Origin: Cryptomeria japonica
Lineage: Eukaryota; Streptophyta; Pinopsida; Cupressales; Cupressaceae
NCBI RefSeq assembly: GCF_030272615.1
Contig: NC_081410.1
Coordinates: 257,531,533-257,595,532 of the forward strand
Direction: 5' to 3'
Length of the DNA: 64,000 nt
Below, one piece after another: positions 23,319 to 33,330 of this stretch (its first letter is position 1; each line of letters begins with the position of its first letter). A model generated the notes under the pieces. It was not told where the DNA came from. It saw only the letters and a list, made by a program, of their open reading frames with translations, and made no database searches. The position numbers and the translations under genes are program-made.

Positions 23319-25779
23319 GAAAGTTTCATTCTTGGTTAGGGTAGGGTAGAGTAGGTTTCCATTTAGTATTTCCATTCCTCTAAATGCTGGTGCACATGCT
23401 TTATTTCAGTTCCTTTCCCTTTCCATAAGTGTTGATGCACAAGATTTAGTTTAGTTTTTGTGAGTCTTGTTGTTGTTCAATGTTGCTAATAGCTAAGTAA
23501 AGGTCTGATCTGAGTTTTCCCAAGCCACAAGTTGACTCCTATGCCCAATTGATGCAAAGACTATTGGTTCTAGAAGTTTAGCAAGAAAACATCCCTGAGA
23601 GGACGCCAAAATCTTACCTATTTTTGAATATCAGGACAAAAATAGCCTATTAGTGGCTCTTGGTATTTATTTATTTTAAGTTAAAAGGGCCTTTAAATGT
23701 GCTGAAATGAGTAAAAGAAAGTAATATTTTTCATTCATCATTGGAGAGATTTAAATTAAATTGGAAATGATAAATAATATCTTTTATTTATTGTTACAAT
23801 ATTAAAAAAATGTAAGTCCAAGAAGTCTTTTGTAAAAAACTCTCACATTAAATATGTATTGGAAATGCAAAAAAGAAGGAAATTTCTACATTGCATGGAG
23901 AAAAGGAGGGAATAAAGGAAATTTAAAGTGTTTTTCCATGTTGCAATTCATGGAATACATGAAACATGTCACACTTTGATTTTAGCGTAAAATTAGGATT
24001 TGTAAGTCTTTGTTTTGCCATTTTGAGCAGTATCTTGCATGAATATTTTTAGCGTCCAAATCTTTCCAAGCCAAAACATAACCTTGTCAATGCTATCAGA
24101 GAGTTTCCATTGCTTAATCTATTGTTGGTTTGAAAGAAGAGTCATATCTTCATTTTTATTTTCTAGTTTCAAGAGGTGGAAGTGTGTCTTCAGAAGATTT
24201 GGGTGTGAAAGGTGAGTTATGACAGAGGAAAGCATGTAAGAGTTCTTCATTTTAATCCATTAAACTCTCATACAAAGCCATGCAAGAGAATGCAAAGTTA
24301 CCATGAAGTTAGCCTTTGGTATGGATTTTGAGCTAAAGTTGTAGTTTTATGCAAAAAAGAAAACCCTAGCCTTCAATGTGAAGAAGTGGTTTGAAGAATT
24401 CTAGGGTGTATCAAGAGTTGAACAAATCTAAACAACATGATATTAGGCTCTTTGTCTCCATGTACATAAATGAAAGGAGGTATGATAACTATTGCTCCCT
24501 ATATTAATGGTAGATTGAATGCATTGCATGCATATTTTATGAGTACTAGAGGTCTTTCATGATTATCCAAATAAGTATATGGTATGAATAATGTTGAGCT
24601 TCTTGTACTTGACACAATCTATAGAAATAAAGTTGAGAGATCTTGCATTTAATAATAATGCTTGTGAAAGATATGGTTATATTCTCATATATTTGAATAG
24701 TTGTATGACAAAAATTCTCTTTGAAAGAAAGGAAAGATAACTTTTAAGGGTTTTTATTAGCACCGAAGAGCAAAACTGAGCAGATTTGAAATTCATATCA
24801 AAGAGCAACCAATAGATCCTATTTTCAATCAAGGGTCATACAAAGATATCTTTCATAAGATACAAATCTCTTTAACAGAGTTATGAAAGTACAAAAGACC
24901 ACACAATACTTTCTAAGCAATACCAGACTTAAGGAAGTGTTTACAATTAAACAGTGACTTTGTGTCCTAAAGGAAAATATGATAATGATGTTTCTCAAGG
25001 ATATTGCACTCAGTGACCAACATGGTCAGAAAAGAATAAACAACACAGATCAGTAAAAGCCAAAAATGCAGTCAATGAAAGCCCAAAGTATAGGAGAAGC
25101 CACAATAAAACTAAAGAGTCAAAGTCATCTAAAGCACAAAGGTCCATTTAAAGAGTATATACATCAAAGGATTCAAGAAAAGAACAACTAAAGCTAATAT
25201 GGTTTTAGTCACAAGAGCAGTGCCCTAAAGCTAAAAATACAACCCATTGATTGGAAAATAGTGAATAGGAAAGAAACATAGTCATTGGAGTCATGTAGTA
25301 TGTGTAAGTTACAAGAAAAAGTCATTTCACAAAATGAGGACAGAGACAGTCCTAATAGACACATATACCCCTTGTACAAAGATCACTCTCAAAGGCATGA
25401 TATAAAATGTTCACTAAGGATTACCATCAGACTTTATTATAGTTTCAAGATAGTTGCAAGATTAGAAGGTATCATATGTGGCAGACCATGATCTCATGGA
25501 GCATAGTGAATAAGGATAACAATGCTTAGAGGTTTTTATAGTAAAAGGCATAGTACAAGCTTTCAAGGGCACAATCAAGGAAACTTTTAACAGTGCTCAA
25601 ACAATGCATTAGCAATCAAAGGCATGACATGGGAACTCTCATATTCCCCATAGCACAAATCAGTCCCAACAAGATAATGAGCATTGTTCTAGAGGTAAAA
25701 TACAATACATAAAGAATGCAAATATTAGCATAAGCTTCAAACCCTAGAGAGAGGTTACACAAAGCTTGAAGGTTTTAAA
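23319..25779. other. Noncoding stretch between gag-like frame and copy B
   Basis: No gene is seen. It is AT-rich with many short TTTCCATT and GGAAAT phrases. From about 24750 on, the style (short A-rich phrases with AGTCAT, ACAGTG) resembles copy A, but I could not align it to a specific part. Confidence 0.4.
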
Positions 25780-28122
25780 ACAGTAAGCAGTCATTAGTCA
25801 TCTTTAAAACACTTAGAGAAATCACATAGATCTTTCTAGATGGCAATGGTTGATAATTGCATTAGAGGTCATTAACTCCACAAAGTAAAGATCAAGCATT
25901 AAAGAGACTTCAAGTTTGTTGAGAAAATACACTCCAAAGAAGAAGATCACAACTTCAACAAGACAAAGATAATATCAAGTTTAAAGAGAAAACTCTTCTA
26001 TCAAACAACATACAGGCTAACAGTAATTCACAACCCTAGCATCTAAAAGTCACAACCCTATAACTATTACAGGACAAAGCATAGGTATCATTAGCATGGC
26101 CTTGAGAGAAGCAACTGTGTACCCTATCATGGTTATAAGTCTTGGATATAAAAAGGCATAGAGCTAGTGGTAACAAGAGCAAAAAAGTATCAGTCTGAAC
26201 AATGATTAGTACAATCATTATGACTTAGAATTTTGAACAATCCCTAGTAAAGACAATCATATTGAAACTTTGAGATAGTCATATTGTCTTTCTTGGTGAT
26301 TGAAGACATAGTGTTATAGTGCTAGAAGAAATAAAAAAGGAAGTCAAGCCTTTCAAATATTTCTTTTACTCTTAGTCTATAAAGGCCTAAGGACAATATT
26401 GATAGTGAAGCCAGAAAACCAACACAAGGTATTGTTACCTTGTTATAGATATTAATATGTAGTCCTTAGCCATAGTACTCATGCCAAGAACAATAGTGAC
26501 ATTTACAATCATAAGATATCTCACAAGTACAATCAATTGTTAAAGAAAGGGAAGACAACCCATGATGCTAAAAAAACACCATCCTATAGCTGAGTCTATC
26601 CTTCATTAGTAGTCAAAAGCAGTGCATGTGCAGATATAAATGATCAAAGGGGATAGTAAAAGGACTAAAATAGAAAAATAATATACCTATGACAGAGCTA
26701 TTCACTGTAAAAAATACAAATTTAAGTCCTAACCTAGAGAAATCAAGGCCATATATCAATACAAATAATGCATGAGATACAGTACACAAAGATGGGCAAG
26801 ATAAGGGTTTGAAGCATAGTATGAGCATCAAGAAGACAAAATGCAATGACTTATCTTTTGGATTCAATAAGACAGTCATAGATAGTAAGACTTTGTCATA
26901 GTTATAGTAATATCAATAGCAGATCGGAATATGGATGTAGTCATGATGAACATTAAAACTTGAAGCCACCAACTATAAAAACACCATTTCCAAATAATGA
27001 AGTCTTTTGAACTTGATATATTTTATATTAAATCAAAATCCTACACCTTTTTAAGACTCAAGAAGACTTCAGGGGACTGTCATATGTCCTTATTTCATGC
27101 AAACCACCTAAGAAGGACTCTCAAGTAATAAAGATGTCATGCATCAATTAAGAGTTATAAAAAAAGGGATCTTTGAGCAAAAAAACAACAATATAGGTGC
27201 ATTTCAAGACTTCCCATGAATGAAGTACCTCTTGAGGTTCTCTTTTTTATGTAGTTAGCCTTTAGTTTGCATCACTTTAGAGCCTTATTTTGCATGGAAT
27301 TCAATCAATTTTGACCTTAGTAACCAAGGAGACATCAAACAACTCATGCAATAGTTCATGCCTACAAAAAAGGATCTTTCAAAGAATTTGCAATAGTTTT
27401 ACGTCAACTTAAGACTCTGCATGCATGCCCCATAAATCAAGGAGAAGTTTGGGCCCACCTACACTTAATTTGGGGAGTTTTGCATGCTTTTCAAACAAAT
27501 TTGACCTAAAAAAGACTCCTCAACAAATTTCAAAGATTAAAGCAAAATGAAGAAATAAAGCACTCAGCTATCTTTAGTTATTCAAAGGCATGATCGCCCA
27601 AACCTTCTTCTTCTTAAGACTTCTGTTATAAGTTTGTTTTTCTCCTTCTTTCTTAGGGAGTTCTTTTCTTTTTTTAGCTTGTATTGTAGATTTTGCAAAG
27701 CCATTTCAAGCTAAAGAATGAAATTATAACTTAGCTTTTTCAATTCTAGAAGCATTGTAATAAAATTCCTTTCAGTTTTCAATAAAGAAGCAGCGTTATT
27801 TCTCAGATGTTTTCTAATTTCATTATTGTTATGAGTGATTTGATATGTTTTCTCTTCAAAAAAAATTTAAATGTCTCATTTATGCAGTGATAGGGTTAGG
27901 GATTTCATGTAAATGGAGGCTCCAAGTTGTGTTAGATTACTAAAAGTAGTTTGTAGTTGTGAAACTCAGGTTTCCTTCACAAAAAAACACTAAAACAAGA
28001 GGTCTTCTTCTGAAATATTTTTGTATTTATTGATAGTTATGAGTTGTGATCATAAAAGCCTCTTTCATTAAGTCTGATTACGAGTTAAAGACATCGAATA
28101 GAATTAGAACGTTTGGTGAATC

Positions 28123-28127
28123 ACCTC
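28123..28127. repeat. Target-site duplication, left copy (ACCTC)
   Basis: ACCTC precedes TGTTGG and is repeated at 32032-32036. The undisturbed paralogous site at 20911-20915 reads ATCTC once. Confidence 0.92.
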
Positions 28128-29648
28128 TGTTGGACCCTTAAATTTTTTTAAAGGTTCCAGATTCATACTAGGAAGCAAATCTCTCTCTGCAATTATTGAG
28201 ATCAAGTATGTATTCCACTCTGAGTTCCCTACAACCTACTTTGATGCATGAACAAGGTGGTTGATTTCCAAGTATGTATATGGTTGCAAAGGCAAAATCA
28301 TTCCAGGATGACAACATTGGTCAGGAGCTCTTTGTGAAGTTTATTATCTTTTGGCTTGATAGATTTCTTATCAGATGAATTGGTTTTTGTGATTCTATGT
28401 ATGAAAATGAAGTTATGTTTCAGGTTTCAAACCTTCATCAACCCATCTGATATGTTTTTGAAAGTAAGACCAAAGGCAGTTTTCAAATGTTTACACTAGT
28501 GAAATTTTCAGAAATGAAAAGTTGTCAACTTTGGTGATCAAAATATTTGCACTAAGTAATGATCTCAAGAAACCGGTTTGTGAAAGGTTTGTTGGTATAT
28601 GGGATTATGACCCTGAGCGATTTTGCAAGGATCAAAGAAGTTCTGATATTCATTTTAATTGTTTCCTGACTGATCTTGACATAGAAATGCGTCGGAAAAA
28701 AGTTTTGAATTTGAACAATCGGAGGACAACCCACCTAATATTTTTATGTCAATTGCTTCTATTTTAATTTTCACAAAGATTAGAGGTCATTTGATGTATT
28801 AATTTCAAATTTATTTTGCCTGCGACTAGCTCTAATAGGCCAGTTTACAAAGAAAGTACCAAAATTTGGCGAGTTAATTGAAATTTGAAATAAAACCCAT
28901 ATTTTATTTAAATTATCATAACTTTTGGCCAAGTTTCGTGGTAATCAGATGCTTGGTTAGTTGGCAATTAAATTTATTATTTTCTTGCCTAGTTTGAAGT
29001 AGTTTTAAAAAGGAAGATTGACAGAAGCACTAAATTAAAAATAACGCTCTAGGAAGAGAGACAATAAAGCCTCTATGCCTAATAAATCAAAGCCAAAGGA
29101 GAAGTCTTCATTGCCATCGGGTATCGATGTAGGATATAATGTGTTATCTCGAGAAGGTATGCTACCCCGATGGATCCACCATGAGGTAATATATTTTTAA
29201 TTTTTGTTTTGCAAAGGGTAAGTATTTTTATTTTAATATTTTACTTTTGGGAAATTTTAAAGGTTAAAATGATTTAGCATGAACATAGGGCTAGATTGTT
29301 GTTTAGGGATATGTTGTCAATGTTTCTATTTCTAAAAATATGTTTAGAAAGATATAATTTTATTAAGGTATTTGATCTTTTTACCTAAGAAATTTAATAG
29401 AGTATTTTATTTTCATAATGATTTTTTATCATTCATGTAAATACCATAGAAAAGGAAAATTATTATTTTAAAGATTATATTTTCCACATTTTATGAACTT
29501 TGAATTATTTTATTTTACTTTTTGAAAGGGAAATATTTGTGTAAGAGGAATAATTATCTTTGACATATAAATGTTCTTTAATGCATAATATTTGATTAAT
29601 AAGTGGATTTTAATGTTATGATCATTTAAACTTTCATAAATATTTTCA

Positions 29649-30760
29649 CCTTAAATTAATGAGTTGAATATATATTTTTGGGTAAATTTTATTTATGAAT
29701 AATCAAAGAATGAGTATATTTTTATTATTTTTCTCTTTTGTTGGTTTAGAGAGTAATAATATTTCCAAAAGGATTTGTTACTATTGGAAATTTTTGGAAT
29801 TTATTAAGTAAAAATTTCTCTAAACATTATTAAATGTAAATACACAAATTTTTGAGAAATTTTAAAATGATTAGTGTAACTTTTGAAACATATCTTTGAA
29901 AATCATTTGAATGTTAGGGATTCTTATTTATGTAAACATTTGCCCTAAAATTCTATTTTAAGGGGCAAAATATTCAATATCCCTAATGAAATATGATTTT
30001 TTTATTACATTGTTTGGTGTGCAGGACGCTCACATATGAAAGTTTGAATTTATTTTTCCTAAGCACATGTTGAGTAGGGAGTATTTCTCACCACATAATA
30101 ATCTTTATTTACTTGCAAAAGCACTTTGAAAACGAATTTTATTTGTAATCTTTGATATAATTATGATAATATTCTAATTGCCTTTGAAGAAGTTATAAAA
30201 GAATATATTTTGACAAAGGGGAAATTATATTTATACATAAGTGCTTTCAATATGGTGACCTAATGATATTGTCTCTCATCATGTTTTTACCCTAATTTTT
30301 TGAATTGAATTCATATTAGGGTAAATATTATTCTTTATTGTATGAATAATGTATTTGAGGATCAAAGTATGAATATTATATTTTGTTCAAAGAAGAAAAT
30401 GTATTTTGAAAAGTTCTTTTTACCCAAGGTAAAATGATGAATAGCATTTATTAAAATGGATTTTGGTGTTTTGAGGCAATCTTTTCATATGCATATTATT
30501 TGCCCTAAGTTAATAAATTGAATATGTTCATTAGGGTAAATTATTTTTATCATATAGTTAATGTTTGATTGATTTTTGCATAGTATTTATCCTATATGAT
30601 AAATATTCCCAAGAAAGATGAAGCTGCCCTAAAAGGATGAAAAGGTATTGCAAAGTTGGAATATTTATCCATGGTTATCATTTTCCAAGGGAAGTATTAT
30701 TATTTTGTATAAAGTATTTTACCTTATGTTATTATTTGGAAATATATACTAGGGTAAATA
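29649..30760. repeat. Degenerate repeats with CCCTAA...TTAGGGTAAAT inside the solo LTR
   Basis: At least five related segments (about 29649-29690, 29940-29969, 30289-30326, 30503-30540 and 30721-30760) share a pattern of a left arm CCCTAA or CCTTA, an AT-rich middle such as GAATTGAAT, and a right arm TTAGGGTAAAT. Some can form short hairpins. Spacing is about 210-360 bp, which suggests an ancient tandem array in U3. Confidence 0.6.
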
Positions 30761-31159
30761 TTTTGTTTTATTATACGAATTAATGTTTTTAAAGTCCCAA
30801 GTATAAATATCACTTTGCAAAATATCCTCTTGATGATACACTTTGATTAAGGAGGATTAATCTTGCATTAGGGAAAGGGATTATTAATCTTTCATAAGAA
30901 AAAACCTAATCGAGAGTAATTAATTTTTTAAATCAATGAATTTGATTGGTTTAGTTTGTGTGCAAGATATTTTATCAAAGTTTGGTGACGAGGAATATCA
31001 AGGAGTTCAAGAGCGGAAGTGGAATTTTATCAAAGTGAAAGATTAGAAAGAATATTATTAAGCATCATTTATTATTTTTTAGTGTTTCATTTGTAATTAT
31101 TGCTTAAACCAAAGGGTGTGTCCTTTGAGAAGCAACTGTCTATAACTATCCCTTATGTG

Positions 31160-31167
31160 TATAAAAG
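31160..31167 (+). promoter_or_regulatory. TATA box of the solo LTR
   Basis: TATAAAAG in GTGTATAAAAGGGAAG is a strong plant TATA consensus in an otherwise noncoding LTR. It marks the plus orientation. Confidence 0.6.
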
Positions 31168-32031
31168 GGAAGTCATCTAGAACAAGGGAGGACAATTAGA
31201 GAGAGTCATAAGAACAAGATACTGTTGTAAGGATTGAATATCATTTTGTGTTAGAGAAGTCTATAGGAAGAAGAAGTATCATTTTGTGCAAGCAATCTAT
31301 AATGGAGTATCTGCAAGTGCACCTTATGTATGCAATTATTTCCTGAAGATTAATATGCAAGGTTCGTTGTTTCTTTTTCCAAATATTGTGTACACTTCTG
31401 TGTTGATGATTATCTTTGTCCTCTTGATAAAACTATTTATAGATTTGCTATGATATGAATCACATGTTGTTGCATTAAGTGAAAAATTGAGTTCTTATTG
31501 TTTGTGTAACGCATACTGAACCTTCATAGTTGATGAGAAATTGTCTCTTGAGTTGATAAGATATTTTGTCCACAAAGTGTCATATATATCCCTAGATAGA
31601 GGCACTGGTCTGTTATTGATCTTTTAAGGTTTTGATCTGTATGCATTCAAGATCCTTGATAAAGAAACATTCTTCCCAAATCCTATATGAACTAATCTAT
31701 GCAGATTTCATTTAAGTGCTGAAAGCAATCTCATTTTCAATATACATTCACAATCATTTCTTTTCAAAGCATTTGTTTAAAGAACATAATAGAGCATAGT
31801 TGCAAAACAATAATTTGTCAGTTGTGTAAACTTGCTAAAAGGTTTAAATCCACTATAAATAACCTCTTTCATGCTTGAGAGGAAGAGGCATACCCACCTA
31901 GGTTCAGTGGAGCCTAAAGTGCAGAGGGATTTGGTCTTTGACCATCCCTATTCATTGGCCAAGGCCGGTTGGATTACTTGAGGATTTGGCAAGTCTTTCG
32001 GTTTTCCAATCTATGGTTTTGGGAACCAACA

Positions 32032-32036
32032 ACCTC
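32032..32036. repeat. Target-site duplication, right copy (ACCTC)
   Basis: It follows CCAACA. Copy B sequence resumes here exactly where it was interrupted at 28127. Confidence 0.92.
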
Positions 32037-32238
32037 CTCTTAGGATAGATTTAAATTTTAGTTATCCTTCTATCCCTTACCCAGAAATTCATTTTTAGGA
32101 GGTTGATCAAGGAGAACCAGCTCGCTTTGGAGATTCACCTTTAATTTGAGCAACCCACAGGCTCAAAGATGTTTCCATGTTTCACAGGATTGTTGAGCTT
32201 TGAGCTTAAGCATCACAACACAATCCTTTGTGACAATA

Positions 32239-32640
32239 ATGTTGTTCTAAAAGCACCCCTAGGGATGAGTTGGTCACTAAGATGTATAGTAATAAAGGCT
32301 TTCCCATTATTGGAGGTACTAAGACCAATCACGATAGAAAATAATCTTTTAAAGCTTGGAAAGCTTCTTAGCATTGATCTATCTATTTAAAAGTTACTCC
32401 TTTCTTTAGAAGATGTTGAAAAGGTTGGCATTTATATGCTAGTTGTGCTATGAATCTCCTGATGGATTGTAGCTTCCCTTGTAATCTCCTTAGTTGTTTT
32501 AGAGTAGAAGATGGGAGCATTTCCATAATAGATTTTATTTTGATCAGATCTACTTCAATACCCCTGTTAGAGACAATGAACCCCAAGAGTTTATTACTTT
32601 GAACACACTTTTTGGGGGATTCAAACAAACCTTATATTGA
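32239..32640 (-). pseudogene. Gypsy element 3 RT thumb and partial RNase H
   Basis: An open frame (32628-32383) shows LLGFIVSNRGIEVDLIKIKS and LKQLRRLQGKLQSIRRFIAQ, the connection region after RT in plant Gypsy elements. It runs on to EAFQALKDYF in the RNase H start. The sequence then stops being RNase H-like near 32240. A 38-bp tandem duplication at 32600-32637 and 32638-32675 lies at the join to RT and shifts the frame. Confidence 0.85.
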
Positions 32641-33330
32641 ACACACTTTTTTGGGGATTCAATCAAACCTTATATTGTTCAAGCCTTTCAAATATCTTGG
32701 TGAGAATATTGAGGTGATCCTCTATTGTCTTAGATTTAGCCAATAGGTCATCGACATAAATTTCCATGATATCATGGATCATGTCTTGAAATAGTATTTT
32801 CATGGCTCTTTGATATGTTGCTCTTACATTCTTTAGGCCAAATGGAATTACATTCCAACAATATGTCCCCCATGAACAAGTGAATGTTGTCTTATGTTGA
32901 TATTCTAGTGTGATTTTGATTTGATTGTATCAAGAGAAGCCATCCATTAGGGAAAGTATCTCATTTTCAACTGTGAGATCCACTATGATATCAATGTTTG
33001 GGAGAGGAAATCATCTTTTAGGCAAGCTTTGTTCAAATCTTTGATATCTGTGTGAATTATGATACATCCAATGGGTTTTGTCACTAGCACAATATTTGAG
33101 ATCCATCAAGCATAGTCGATAAGTCTAATGAAGCCTACATCCAACAATTTTTGCAATTCTACTTTGACTAAGAGGGCTATTTGAGGATGCATCTTTCTAA
33201 GTTTTTGTTTATAAGGTTTTTCTCCTAGAAGTAGTGGTAAGTGATGCAAGATAAGCTTTGGGTCAAGTCCTGACATATCAATATATGACTAGGCGAAGTT
33301 TATCGGTCTTTGCTTGAAAAACTGGATGAA
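32640..33330 (-). pseudogene. Gypsy element 3 reverse transcriptase (YVDD kept)
   Basis: Minus-strand translation gives DLTVENEILSLMDGFS, a stop, YNQIKITLEYQHKTTFTCSW, NVIPFGLKNVRATYQRAM and EIYVDDLLAKSKTIEDHLNI. The catalytic YVDD is at 32747-32758. The RT start is seen near 33150-33330 with KPYKQKLRKMHPQIALLVK. A TGA replaces the residue after MDGFS, and other stops occur upstream, so the enzyme is dead although the core aspartates are intact. Confidence 0.88.

Larger units (their letters stand above)
28128..32031 (+). mobile_element. Solo LTR (3904 bp) of a long-LTR element, probably Gypsy
   Basis: It begins TGTTGGACCC and ends GGAACCAACA, so its termini are the inverted pair TGTTGG/CCAACA. 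It is flanked by ACCTC on both sides and is absent from paralogous copy A. There is no PBS, PPT or coding domain. One TATA box (31160-31167) lies about 870 bp from the 3' end, as in a single U3-R-U5. The size is large for an LTR, and a non-coding element cannot be fully excluded. The segment 31894-31928 resembles the leader of the Gypsy element to the right (38201-38235, minus strand), hinting at a related family. Confidence 0.8.
25780..32238 (+). repeat. Large direct repeat, copy B, interrupted by a solo LTR
   Basis: 25780-27228 matches 13856-15303, and 27229-28127 then 32032 to about 32238 matches 20001-21113, with the solo LTR 28128-32031 between. Similarity is high and collinear over the matched parts. 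The right end meets the Gypsy element at about 32238 (shared TGACAATA). Confidence 0.75.

Noticed and set aside
28522-28767. 81-codon frame inside the solo LTR as a gene
   Set aside because: It lies in U3, has no domain, and is overlapped by an equally long antisense frame.
29940-30760. Telomere-like TTTAGGG/CCCTAAA
   Set aside because: Single diverged copies, not tandem heptamers; they belong to U3 repeat modules of the solo LTR.
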